Source: Ruminococcus sp. (GTDB taxonomy: Bacteria > Bacillota > Clostridia > Lachnospirales > Lachnospiraceae). From it: a DNA stretch of 64,000 bases. The translations under genes were made by a program, and so were the position numbers. Shown piece after piece: positions 35,783 to 43,721 of the stretch (positions are counted from its first letter, which is position 1; every line of letters begins with the position of its first letter). The notes below the pieces were generated by a model. The model had not been told where the DNA came from and searched no databases. It saw nothing but the letters and a program-made list of their open reading frames with translations. The stretch spans positions 1 through 64,000 of the forward strand of contig JAHHTL010000006.1 of assembly GCA_020024635.1 (NCBI GenBank), written 5' to 3'.

Positions 35783-36145
35783 TTAGGTTCGTGTAATCTC
35801 GCACACAGAAAATCCCATTTTGTCCTTCACATAATCAAGAACTGCAACTACGGAAGCTTCTACTTCTGATATGGTACCTGTAACAATTAAGGTGCCACTG
35901 AATCGATCCACAAATCCAAGCTCGATTCCAGCGGATTTTGTTGCAATATCTGCCGCTATGATTGCTGTCTCTGCCGGGCTTATCGTCAATACTCCAATGG
36001 CAGATTTACTATGTTCTACTCTAGGGTCCAACCCTAATTTTTCATATAAAACTTCATCCGGACTTGCAATCAAATGGGCAATGGTAATTTCTTTTCCTGG
36101 TACAAGCTCCTGAACAATACGCTCCGGCATTCTTTCAAACTCCAT
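35783..36145 (-). CDS. pduU: Permuted BMC shell protein (PduU/EutS family)
   Basis: This 120-residue shell protein matches the circularly permuted BMC family: the N-terminal RIVQELVPGKEITIAHLIAS, then IGVLTISPAETAIIAADIATKSAGI and FVDRFSGTLIVTGTISEV. In PduU/EutS the N-terminal strand forms a small beta barrel that closes the hexamer pore. It lies between the activase and pduV genes. GGAGG precedes the ATG. Confidence 0.95.
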   Translation of the reverse strand: MEFERMPERIVQELVPGKEITIAHLIASPDEVLYEKLGLDPRVEHSKSAIGVLTISPAETAIIAADIATKSAGIELGFVDRFSGTLIVTGTISEVEASVVAVLDYVKDKMGFSVCEITRT

Positions 36146-36149
36146 TTTC

Positions 36150-36944
36150 TCAACCTCCGATCTGACATTCTACTCCGGATGCCTCTTTGGCAACCTCTAA
36201 TAACATTTGCATCTTTTCTAACGTTGGCGGTTCAACATCTCCCATAAGATATTGTCTTTCAAGCCCATCGTATTTATCTTGTCCCAATCTATGATATGGC
36301 AATAGATGCATTCGTTTCACGTGATCCAGTGATCTTACAAATTTTGCAATATCACGAATTTCTTCAACACGATCATTAAAACCGGGAATCACTGGGATTC
36401 GTATGCTAAGTTCTGTCATACCAGATTCTGCAATCCGTCTTGCATTTTCCAAAATCTTTCCATTAGACTGACCAGTAAATTCCTTGTGTTTGTTCGCATT
36501 CATATGTTTAATATCCAAAAGATATTGGTCTAGATACGGTAAAATTCCTTCTATCACATGATAGTCAGCAATTCCCACGCTTTCAATTGCTGTACTGATC
36601 CCCACCTCATGAGCCGCTCTTAATAATGCGGTAGCAAATTCAGGTTGACAGAGGCACTCTCCACCAGATAGTGTCAAGCCTCCTCCCGTTCTTCTATAAT
36701 ATGAGCGGTCTTTTTCAATGGTCTCCATCACTTCTCCCACCGTAACATCTCTTCCTATGATCTCATCTTTCCCTTGCACTTTCATTGTCTCAACAGAAAA
36801 CCTTTGAGATTCTGGGTTACAGCACCAACGGCATCTTAAAACGCATCCTTTTAAAAATACAATTGTTCGGATTCCGTTACCATCATGTATAGAATATCTT
36901 TGAATATCAAAAATGCGTCCTTTTGTGTTTAAGTAAGCTTCCAT
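36150..36944 (-). CDS. Glycyl-radical enzyme activase (radical SAM)
   Basis: This 264-residue enzyme uses S-adenosylmethionine and a [4Fe-4S] cluster to put the glycyl radical on the diol dehydratase. The cluster Cys are in GCVLRCRWCC (Cys34, 38, 41). TGGGLTLSGGECLCQPEF and LLDIKHMNANKHKEFTG are further family motifs. It lacks the Cys-rich ferredoxin-like insert found in many activases of choline and hydroxyphenylacetate enzymes, so it is of the short PFL-activase form. It lies two bases after the dehydratase gene. Confidence 0.95.
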   Translation of the reverse strand: MEAYLNTKGRIFDIQRYSIHDGNGIRTIVFLKGCVLRCRWCCNPESQRFSVETMKVQGKDEIIGRDVTVGEVMETIEKDRSYYRRTGGGLTLSGGECLCQPEFATALLRAAHEVGISTAIESVGIADYHVIEGILPYLDQYLLDIKHMNANKHKEFTGQSNGKILENARRIAESGMTELSIRIPVIPGFNDRVEEIRDIAKFVRSLDHVKRMHLLPYHRLGQDKYDGLERQYLMGDVEPPTLEKMQMLLEVAKEASGVECQIGG

Positions 36945-36946
36945 AT

Positions 36947-39478
36947 CTAGAACCCTTGTTCTGTCCTTCGGATAATGTCGTCCTGAAGTGACTTGGAAAG
37001 CGTGGTAAATAATGCACTATATCCAGCTACACGTACAACAAGATGTTTATACTGTTCTGGATGTTTCTGCGCATCAATCAATGTTTCACGACTTACAACA
37101 TTGAACTGCATATGACTTCCTTTTTGATCAAAATAGGAACGAATCAGTCCAACGAAATTTTCAAGTCCTTTTCGTCCACTCAAAGCGGATGGATGGAATT
37201 TCTGATTAAACAATGTTCCATTTGATGCAATATAATGATCCAATTTTGATACAGAGTTTGCAGCTGCTGTTGGACCATTTACATCTTTTCCTGCGGATGG
37301 AGACACTCCATCTGCAACCGGCGCATGTGCCAAACGTCCATCTGGTGTCGCACCTGTTTGTCCACCAAGAGGCACATTTGCAGAAACCGGATAAAGTCCA
37401 GCCTGGAAAATCCCTCCTCTTGGATTCTTATATTGTTCCAGTGGTTTGGTATAGGTATATGCAACGTCTCTTGCAAAGGCATCCACTTCTGGAATGTCAT
37501 TTCCAAATTTAGGAACAGCATCGATTAATTCTAAGATTTTTTCTCCGCTTTCCTTCATTTCCGGAGCCTGTGACACCGCGATCACACTTTTCAAAATTGT
37601 AGAAACTTCCTCTGGTCCTACTTCTTTTCCTGCCGCTTGAATTGCTTTTGCAATTTCCGTTGTCAGAGCCTGTACATCATCTTCTCGTAATCCTTTTCCG
37701 TAGTTCAAGGTAAGAGCTGTCTTTAACTCTTTCATGGTAATCTTCTTTTCATCGTATACAAGAGTCTTTACTGCATAGAGTGCATCTGCCATATTGGCAA
37801 CTCCAAATCCTTGCGGACCTGTAAAGTTGTAAACAGCGCCACCTTCCTGCAATGCTTTTCCTCTCTTGATGCAATCATCAACCATACAAGATTCAAATGG
37901 TAGCGGACACCGTTCTGCATGTGCCATGTCAATGGCATTGTCTGCATTTACAAGAAGTTTAATTGCATAATTCATTTGCTCTTTATACGCTTCATAGAAT
38001 TCTTCGAAAGTTGCCATCTTTTCCACATCACCTGTTGCAGGTCCGATGCGAACGCCTTTATCCATACCATTACTAAAGACTAATTCCAGTGGACGACACA
38101 TATTGAAAAATGCTGCGTCATGCCATCCTTCTGTCTTTCCTGATTTTTGTGGTTCTACACAACCTATGATGTTGTAGTCCCGTGCATCTTGAAGTGTCAG
38201 TCCGCGACTTACAAGGGAAGGAATAATAACTTCATCATTGTAATAAGCAGGAAGTCCAATTCCTGTACGTGTAAGTTCTGCCGCTCTTATTAAGAACTCA
38301 TGTGGAGATCCATTCCAAACTCTTACCGATAGGGACGGCTGTGGCAAGAACACATGCATAGATGCAGTAATGCTCATAAAGGAAAGATCATTGGTAACAT
38401 CGATTCCTTCTGCATTTTGTCCACCTGCAATTAAGTTCTGGAATAAACTGTATCCTGCAAATCCTTCTGCAGATGCCGCATCACGGCACTTATTAAGGTC
38501 ATTTAATTTTACCCAGATACAATCCATCAGTTCCTGTGCAAACTCTCTTGTAAGTATACCGCTCTGTCTATCTTTCTTATAGTAAGGATACATATATTGA
38601 TCAAATCTTCCTGGCGAAATCGAATGACCACTTGATTCAATCTGCAGCAGTTGCTGTACAAACCAGAAAGACTGACAAGCCTCGTAAAAACTTGTAGCTC
38701 CTTTTTCTGGTACATTCGCACAGTTCTGTGCAATAAATGCAAGCTCCTTCTTACGTGTCATATCTTGACATTCTTGTGCCATTTCTAACGCAAGACGTGC
38801 ATAACGCTTTGCATATGTAATCGCTGCATCACAACTAATAAGAACCGCCTCTAAAAATCTTGCTTTCTTTTGATAGTCTCCATCTGCAAGGCTTAATGAA
38901 TCTAGCTGGGACTGTGCTTTTTCTTTAATACCAGAAAAACCGATTTCCAGCACTTCTCCATATTTTACTGTGACATGTCCAACACCATTGTAAAAATAAT
39001 TTCCTGGTGTGAAAATATTATGTTCCATTGCAAGCAATGTTTCTGGTTCCATGTACGCCGTAGCCAGTTCGCTTGTTGTTCTGCCTTTCCAGTATGCGTT
39101 TGCTTCTTTTAATTCAGCTTTTGTCTTTTCTGAAATGTAGAAGGGGTCTGCACTTCTGGTTTCAACGGTATCAAACTCCTCTTCGAGCCACTCATATGAA
39201 AACTCTGGATATGTCTGACATCCTCTCGGTGCAATCGTAGTGCTTCCTACAATCAACTCCTGATCTCGAATCACGATCGGAATATTCTCAAGAATATGCT
39301 GAAATGCTTTCGCTCGACGGATGACCATAGGCTCATTTTCCGTCTGCTTGTAGGACTCTGTGATAAGTAGTGCTCTAGCAGACTCAATTTCAGGCATCTT
39401 TGCATACAAATCATCAACAAGCTTAGAAATACGTTTTGATTTTGGTATTTCTGTACTGTCATAGGTATATAATCCCAT
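36947..39478 (-). CDS. B12-independent glycyl-radical 1,2-propanediol dehydratase
   Basis: This 843-residue enzyme removes water from 1,2-propanediol to give propanal. The thiyl Cys is in NIIGCVEPQ near residue 440 and the glycyl radical Gly is in VRVAGYSALF near 818, at the usual distance from the C-terminus. GKTEGWHDAAFFN after the active site fits diol/glycerol dehydratases rather than choline lyase (CutC), which I recall as having a different sequence there. The N-terminus is that of the plain enzyme, without a clear encapsulation helix. It is the first gene of the BMC operon. O2 would destroy the radical, so strict anaerobic use is expected. Confidence 0.95.
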   Translation of the reverse strand: MGLYTYDSTEIPKSKRISKLVDDLYAKMPEIESARALLITESYKQTENEPMVIRRAKAFQHILENIPIVIRDQELIVGSTTIAPRGCQTYPEFSYEWLEEEFDTVETRSADPFYISEKTKAELKEANAYWKGRTTSELATAYMEPETLLAMEHNIFTPGNYFYNGVGHVTVKYGEVLEIGFSGIKEKAQSQLDSLSLADGDYQKKARFLEAVLISCDAAITYAKRYARLALEMAQECQDMTRKKELAFIAQNCANVPEKGATSFYEACQSFWFVQQLLQIESSGHSISPGRFDQYMYPYYKKDRQSGILTREFAQELMDCIWVKLNDLNKCRDAASAEGFAGYSLFQNLIAGGQNAEGIDVTNDLSFMSITASMHVFLPQPSLSVRVWNGSPHEFLIRAAELTRTGIGLPAYYNDEVIIPSLVSRGLTLQDARDYNIIGCVEPQKSGKTEGWHDAAFFNMCRPLELVFSNGMDKGVRIGPATGDVEKMATFEEFYEAYKEQMNYAIKLLVNADNAIDMAHAERCPLPFESCMVDDCIKRGKALQEGGAVYNFTGPQGFGVANMADALYAVKTLVYDEKKITMKELKTALTLNYGKGLREDDVQALTTEIAKAIQAAGKEVGPEEVSTILKSVIAVSQAPEMKESGEKILELIDAVPKFGNDIPEVDAFARDVAYTYTKPLEQYKNPRGGIFQAGLYPVSANVPLGGQTGATPDGRLAHAPVADGVSPSAGKDVNGPTAAANSVSKLDHYIASNGTLFNQKFHPSALSGRKGLENFVGLIRSYFDQKGSHMQFNVVSRETLIDAQKHPEQYKHLVVRVAGYSALFTTLSKSLQDDIIRRTEQGF

Positions 39479-39574
39479 TGTTTAAGTCACTCCTTTCTTT
39501 CTATAAATAATAGATATTTATATGAAATTTAACTTTATGAAGAAGTAAAAACTCCTCTCCACCCAGTTAGTATC

Positions 39575-39603
39575 ATTATACTTTAAAATACCTCGAAAGT
39601 CAA
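39575..39603 (-). promoter_or_regulatory. Main promoter of the BMC operon
   Basis: TTGACT (39603-39598) and a perfect TATAAT (39580-39575) with a 17-base spacer on the minus strand. The mRNA would have a leader of about 90 bases before the dehydratase ATG. In the surrounding 350-base gap I see no gene. Confidence 0.8.
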
Positions 39604-39667
39604 CATTTCCCCATAGCTTTTGTGTATTTTTTATCCAGTTTCACAACAAATCCCAATATCTACAATG

Positions 39668-39683
39668 TTGTTTTTCGTTGTTT
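39668..39683. promoter_or_regulatory. Candidate operator in the BMC control region
   Basis: TTGTTTTTCGTTGTTT contains two GTTGTTT-type repeats ten bases apart. It lies between the leftward BMC promoter and the rightward PHP promoter and matches 14 of 16 bases with 35184-35199. The DeoR-family protein of the locus is a candidate binder; no binding data are implied. Confidence 0.45.
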
Positions 39684-39710
39684 TATTGAAATTTAGTTTT
39701 ACATTTTTTA

Positions 39711-39739
39711 TTGACAAATTTATGAAAAACACGCATACT
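39711..39739 (+). promoter_or_regulatory. Probable promoter of the PHP phosphatase gene
   Basis: TTGACA (39711-39716), a 17-base spacer and CATACT (39734-39739). The leader to the ATG at 39829 is about 80 bases. Confidence 0.55.
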
Positions 39740-39828
39740 GTCAAGTAGAAGTATGAGAAACTTTTCTTACATTGCAATGTGCCAGTTTCTTTTCTTTATT
39801 ATTTCTTCTATAAGGGGGAACTTAACTG

Positions 39829-40548
39829 ATGTCTTCTTTTGAATTTGATCTTCATACCCATACCATCGCTAGCGGTCATGGTTCTTCTTCTACCATTACC
39901 GATATGGCCAAGGCAGCAGCTAACAAGAATTTAAAAACATTGGGAATCTCAGACCATGGGCCTGCCACTTTAGGTGGTGGACGTCTCTCTTATTTTCGCA
40001 ATTTAGCTTATGCCCCACGAACCCGCCTTGGTGTGAATATGTTGTATGGTGCAGAAGTAAATATTTTAAACACTTCTGGTAAATTGGATCTTGACGATGA
40101 AGTCCTCAAAAAACTGGATTATGTCATCGCGAGTATTCACAGCCCCATTCTAAAACCTGGCACGATCTGTGAGAATACAAACGCATATGTGGAAGCAATG
40201 AAGAATCCTTTTGTTCGTATCATCGGGCATTGCGACGACGTCAAGTTTCCCGTAGATTATGTTGCCATCGTAAAAGCCGCTATGGAATATCATGTTCTTC
40301 TTGAAATCAACAATAGTTCTTTAAGTCCTGATGGTTACCGCGGTGACACAAGATTTAATGACCTTATGATTTTAAACCTTTGCAAGCATTTCCACTATCC
40401 GGTTCTCTTATCGAGCGATAGTCATGGCACCTCTCACATTGGAGACTTCGGATATGCTATGGAACTTGTAAAACTTGCAACTTTCCCAGAAGAGCTTATT
40501 TTGAATTATTCTACTGATTCTTTGCTGCGTTTCCTTCAAACTACATAA
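39829..40548 (+). CDS. PHP-domain phosphatase (YcdX-like)
   Basis: This 239-residue metal-dependent phosphatase begins EFDLHTHTIASGHGSSS and has GISDHGPATLGG, IGHCDDVKFPVD and SSDSHGTSHIGDFG, the metal-binding His and Asp of the PHP fold. Proteins of this size are usually YcdX-like phosphoesterases. The substrate is unknown. It is transcribed away from the BMC operon, sharing its control region, so joint regulation is possible though the reaction has no clear link to propanediol use. The ribosome site is AGGGGGAA. Confidence 0.88.
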   Translation: MSSFEFDLHTHTIASGHGSSSTITDMAKAAANKNLKTLGISDHGPATLGGGRLSYFRNLAYAPRTRLGVNMLYGAEVNILNTSGKLDLDDEVLKKLDYVIASIHSPILKPGTICENTNAYVEAMKNPFVRIIGHCDDVKFPVDYVAIVKAAMEYHVLLEINNSSLSPDGYRGDTRFNDLMILNLCKHFHYPVLLSSDSHGTSHIGDFGYAMELVKLATFPEELILNYSTDSLLRFLQTT

Positions 40549-40562
40549 ATTCCGCCAAAAAA

Positions 40563-40586
40563 GCCCCTTACCAAATGGTAAGGGGT
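40563..40586. terminator. Bidirectional terminator between converging PHP and ParA genes
   Basis: GCCCCTTACC (40563-40572) pairs with GGTAAGGGGT (40577-40586) over a 4-base loop, flanked by A and T runs (CAAAAAA before, ACTTTT after). Confidence 0.85.
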
Positions 40587-40590
40587 ACTT

Positions 40591-41376
40591 TTAACCTTGT
40601 CGTGCAATTTCTTTTGCTAATTCCATATATTCGATTGCACTTCTACTATTCTTTTTATAAGCCATAACCGGCATATTGTTATCTTGTGACCATTCAATTC
40701 CACTATCCACACGGATGTAAGTGTCGTACACTTTAACTCCTTCTAACTCCTGTAATGTTTCCAATGTCTGCTTGAAATAATTCTTTCTCGTATCCACTTT
40801 TGTAATCACAATTCCACCAATTGTAAGTTCTGGTGCGATCTGCTTTACTTCTTCCAAAAACTCAAACATATTTCCAAGTCCAAACAGTCCCCATGGAGTA
40901 GCCTCTACTGGAATGATCACCAAATCTGATGCGCACAAAATATTCATGACCCAGCCTCCTAAAGTTGGCGGCGCATCGATCAGGATATAATCATATCCTT
41001 CTGAATTTTTTAGCGTTTCTAAACATTTTCGTAAAATATACTCTCTTTGCCACTTGGTAAATAATTCATATTCTATGGAACTCATTAGGGTGGAAGACGG
41101 AATCAAATCCAATCCTTCATATGCCGAATGTACAATATATGTCGTCAAATCATCCTGCTTTTTTATTGCTTCATATAAATTCTTATCACTCTGGGCAAAT
41201 CCTAATACTTGATCTTCATCAAACAAAGAAAGAGAAAGATTCAACTGCATATCTCCATCTATCATCAGTACTTTTTTTCCCAATTGCGTCAATCCATATC
41301 CCACATTGGAACAGGTGGTTGATTTTCCACTTCCCCCTTTATTATTGGTAAAACAGATTACTTTTGTCTTTCCCAT
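40591..41376 (-). CDS. ParA/Soj-family ATPase, without an adjacent ParB
   Basis: This protein of about 261 residues has a deviant Walker A, NNKGGSGKSTTCSNV, at residues 9-23. It also has LLMIDGD-type (VLMIDGDMQLNLS) and YILIDAPPTLGG motifs of the ParA/Soj/MinD group. Such ATPases position DNA or large protein complexes. I chose ATG 41376, preceded by GGAGGG. No parB-like gene or parS sites were seen nearby. It could be a chromosomal orphan, or might position another cargo; BMC positioning (as McdA does for carboxysomes) is only a speculation from the nearby locus. Confidence 0.85.
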   Translation of the reverse strand: MGKTKVICFTNNKGGSGKSTTCSNVGYGLTQLGKKVLMIDGDMQLNLSLSLFDEDQVLGFAQSDKNLYEAIKKQDDLTTYIVHSAYEGLDLIPSSTLMSSIEYELFTKWQREYILRKCLETLKNSEGYDYILIDAPPTLGGWVMNILCASDLVIIPVEATPWGLFGLGNMFEFLEEVKQIAPELTIGGIVITKVDTRKNYFKQTLETLQELEGVKVYDTYIRVDSGIEWSQDNNMPVMAYKKNSRSAIEYMELAKEIARQG

Positions 41377-41478
41377 TCTATCCCTCCGATTTCTCCCTTT
41401 TATCATTTGTTTCGAGCATTTTCCAAACTATTTATAAGTATAACATGATTCTGCGATTTTGTATCTTTTTCTTTGGAA

Positions 41479-42015
41479 TCATCCGAAAATTTTTTCAACA
41501 AGATGACAGTACTCTCGGAATAAATCATAATCTGCAAATGTATCTTTCAAAGATTCTTGAACCCCCTTGTAATACCATCCAATCACTTCTCTATCTTTCA
41601 TCCGAAATTTTTCCCACAATTTCTCCCCCACTTGCTGATAATCCCGATCAATGTCTCTTAAATTCGAAATTTTATCCGCAAGACATACCAATTTCACCTC
41701 GTACTCTGCCGTCTTCACGCGCTCTATGGTCGCACTCTTTCGTTCCATCCACGTCTTAGATTTATCTTCACTTTCTGCTGCAACAATCTTCGCCACTCGC
41801 GCTCCAAACATTCTTTTTAACATGTCTTGTGTCACCCCTTCGCAATCTTCGATTGTATCGTGAAGAAGCGCTGCACTAATAATTTCTTCATCATCTGTGA
41901 GTTTGGCTACGATTTTTGCCACCTCAATCGGATGTACAATATAAGGACGTCTTGTCCCCTTTCGAACCTGTCCTTCATGCATTTTTGTAGCAAACTCTAA
42001 GGCTCTTTTGACCAT
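41479..42015 (-). CDS. HD-domain phosphohydrolase (RelA/SpoT HD-like)
   Basis: This 178-residue HD protein resembles the hydrolase half of SpoT/MESH1: EFATKMHEGQVRKGTRRPYI, VHPIEVAKIV and AALLHDTIEDC provide the metal-binding His and Asp, with ADKISNLRDI later. Stand-alone proteins of this type may hydrolyse (p)ppGpp or other nucleotides. A small alarmone synthetase lies about 8 kb away at 50019, but the two are not in one operon. AGGAGG precedes the ATG. Confidence 0.88.
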   Translation of the reverse strand: MVKRALEFATKMHEGQVRKGTRRPYIVHPIEVAKIVAKLTDDEEIISAALLHDTIEDCEGVTQDMLKRMFGARVAKIVAAESEDKSKTWMERKSATIERVKTAEYEVKLVCLADKISNLRDIDRDYQQVGEKLWEKFRMKDREVIGWYYKGVQESLKDTFADYDLFREYCHLVEKIFG

Positions 42016-42141
42016 GTACTTTTCCCTCCTTCGTTTCAGGAACTCTAGAACACTACCAATCTTATGAAAATAGTATCATAGCCCTATAAATTTCTCAATA
42101 TTCTGTTTGATTTTATTCTATACATTCTTCTGCTTTTGCGA

Positions 42142-42147
42142 TATAAT
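42142..42147 (+). promoter_or_regulatory. Probable -10 box of the SDR-pduB operon
   Basis: A perfect TATAAT lies 34 bases before the SDR ATG. The -35 is weak (TATACA at 42119-42124, spacing 17). I do not see the 16-base BMC element here. Confidence 0.5.
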
Positions 42148-42181
42148 ACCCCTAGAATTCTATATAAAAAGAGGTTTTATT

Positions 42182-42913
42182 ATGAGACAAAAATCGGTCC
42201 TTATTACTGGAGCTTCACGGGGAATTGGCAAGGCATGCGCTCTTTCTTTTGCTCGTCTAGGATATCATGTTTTTATAAATAGTTGTCATTCCAAGGATCT
42301 TTTAGAGGAACTAAAGCAACTGATTTTAGAACAAGGAGGCTCTTGCACTTCGATTCTTGCTGATATTAGCCAATCTCAAGAAGTAAAACGCGTATTTCAT
42401 ATCATTGCTTCTGAATGCAAAGGACTTGATGTACTTGTCAACAATGCTGGGATTTCTTATATCGGACTTTTAACAGACATGACGGATCATGACTGGGATT
42501 CCATTATAGGAACGAATCTATCTTCCGCCTTTTATTGCTCTCGAGCAGCCATCCCTTACATGGTTTCCAAAAAATCCGGAAAAATTATCAACATTTCTTC
42601 TATGTGGGGAACAACCGGCGCCTCTTGCGAAGTTGCATATTCCGCTTCAAAAGCCGGATTGAATGGTCTTACAAAAGCATTGGCAAAAGAACTTGCACCA
42701 TGTAATATTCAAGTAAATGCCATTGCGTGCGGTGTCATTGACACTGCCATGAATGCTTGTTTTTCAGACGAAGAGCGTAAAATGCTAGAGGATGAAGTTC
42801 CAGCTGGTCGTTTTGGACTTCCAGAAGAAGTTGCGGATCTCGTAACAGATCTTGCAGAGAACCACCCTTATATGACTGGACAAATCTTAGGTCTAGACGG
42901 CGGTTTTATATAA
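42182..42913 (+). CDS. Short-chain dehydrogenase/reductase (FabG-like)
   Basis: This NAD(P)-dependent oxidoreductase of 243 residues has a TGASRGIGKA cofactor loop (about 9-18), NNAGI near 87, and the catalytic Ser-Tyr-Lys in NISSMWG...VAYSASKAG. The end matches FabG-type SDRs (YMTGQILGLDGGFI). I chose ATG 42182 (MRQKSVLITGAS), preceded by AGAGG. It is followed 33 bases later by a PduB-type shell gene, likely in the same mRNA. It could be a fatty-acid enzyme or a reductase tied to the BMC; it has no encapsulation helix. Confidence 0.88.
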   Translation: MRQKSVLITGASRGIGKACALSFARLGYHVFINSCHSKDLLEELKQLILEQGGSCTSILADISQSQEVKRVFHIIASECKGLDVLVNNAGISYIGLLTDMTDHDWDSIIGTNLSSAFYCSRAAIPYMVSKKSGKIINISSMWGTTGASCEVAYSASKAGLNGLTKALAKELAPCNIQVNAIACGVIDTAMNACFSDEERKMLEDEVPAGRFGLPEEVADLVTDLAENHPYMTGQILGLDGGFI

Positions 42914-42946
42914 TACTATGATTGATTATTACAAAGGAGCACCTTT

Positions 42947-43672
42947 ATGTTTAAAGTAAAAGATATCGAAAAAATTCCCATCGACTGTACCCTGTCTGAA
43001 TTTGTTGGTACTACTGTTCTAGACACCATCGGACTTGTCATTCCTGGAATTAGTCCAGAACTTCTCTCCCAAATGCAGATACCCAAAAACTACAAAAGTC
43101 TTGGTCTAATTAGTTCTCGAACAGGAGCTGCCGGACAGATTAACGCAGTCGATGAAGCTGTAAAATCTACAAACACAGAAGTCCTCTCCATTGAACTTCC
43201 CAGAGACACGAAAGGATGGGGCGGACATGGAAACTTTATCATCCTAGGCGGAAATGATGTTTCTGACGTTAGACGTGCTGTAGAACTTGCTTTGGAATAC
43301 ACCCAAAAATATGCCGGGGAATTATATATAAGTGAAGCCGGACACTTGGAGTTTACCTATTCTGCCAACGCAGGGCAAGCGCTTAACGTAGCTTTTGACG
43401 CACCGCTTGGAAAACCATTTGGCTTCTTCTGTGGTTCGCCTGCGGCAATTGGTCTTGTAATGGCGGATCTTGCCGTAAAATCCTCTCCAGTCGAAATTCT
43501 AAAATATATGACACCAAATCACGGAACTAGCCACTCTAATGAAGTCATTGTTGCAGTTACCGGGGAAGCAAGTGCAGTAAAAGACGCTGTTTTAAAAGCC
43601 CGCGAAATCGGAATCCAACTTCTCGTTTCTTTAGGTAGCTACCCTATGACCCCATCACATCCTTACCTCTAA
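42947..43672 (+). CDS. pduB: Tandem-BMC shell protein (PduB family), outside the main BMC operon
   Basis: This 241-residue trimeric shell protein matches PduB closely: LSEFVGTTVLDTIGLVIPG, SLGLISSRTGAAGQINAVDEAVKSTNTE, IELPRDTKGWGGHG, and a second domain with GKPFGFFCGSPAAIGLVMAD. It begins close to the point where the short PduB' of Salmonella begins, so the long PduB N-terminus is missing. The main BMC locus has no PduB, so this gene probably supplies the missing large-pore trimer, although it is on the other strand 3.5 kb beyond the operon. AAAGGAG precedes the ATG. Confidence 0.95.
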   Translation: MFKVKDIEKIPIDCTLSEFVGTTVLDTIGLVIPGISPELLSQMQIPKNYKSLGLISSRTGAAGQINAVDEAVKSTNTEVLSIELPRDTKGWGGHGNFIILGGNDVSDVRRAVELALEYTQKYAGELYISEAGHLEFTYSANAGQALNVAFDAPLGKPFGFFCGSPAAIGLVMADLAVKSSPVEILKYMTPNHGTSHSNEVIVAVTGEASAVKDAVLKAREIGIQLLVSLGSYPMTPSHPYL

Positions 43673-43721
43673 CAAAAGAAATCTACGGAAAACTTATAAT
43701 TTTCCGTAGATTTCTTTTGTT
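43671..43721. terminator. 22-bp bidirectional terminator shared by pduB and hflX
   Basis: Arms 43671-43692 and 43700-43721 pair perfectly over a 7-base loop. The left arm starts within the pduB stop codon and the right arm encodes the last codons of hflX. Flanking A/T bases support termination on both strands. Confidence 0.9.

Noticed and set aside
24737..39478. Cobalamin-dependent diol dehydratase (PduCDE) system
   Set aside because: No PduCDE, PduGH reactivase or adenosyltransferase genes are present. The dehydratase has Cys and Gly radical motifs of glycyl-radical enzymes.
36947..39478. Choline trimethylamine-lyase (CutC)
   Set aside because: The sequence after the active-site Cys (GKTEGWHDAAFFN) and the presence of a fuculose-phosphate aldolase fit propanediol dehydratase instead.
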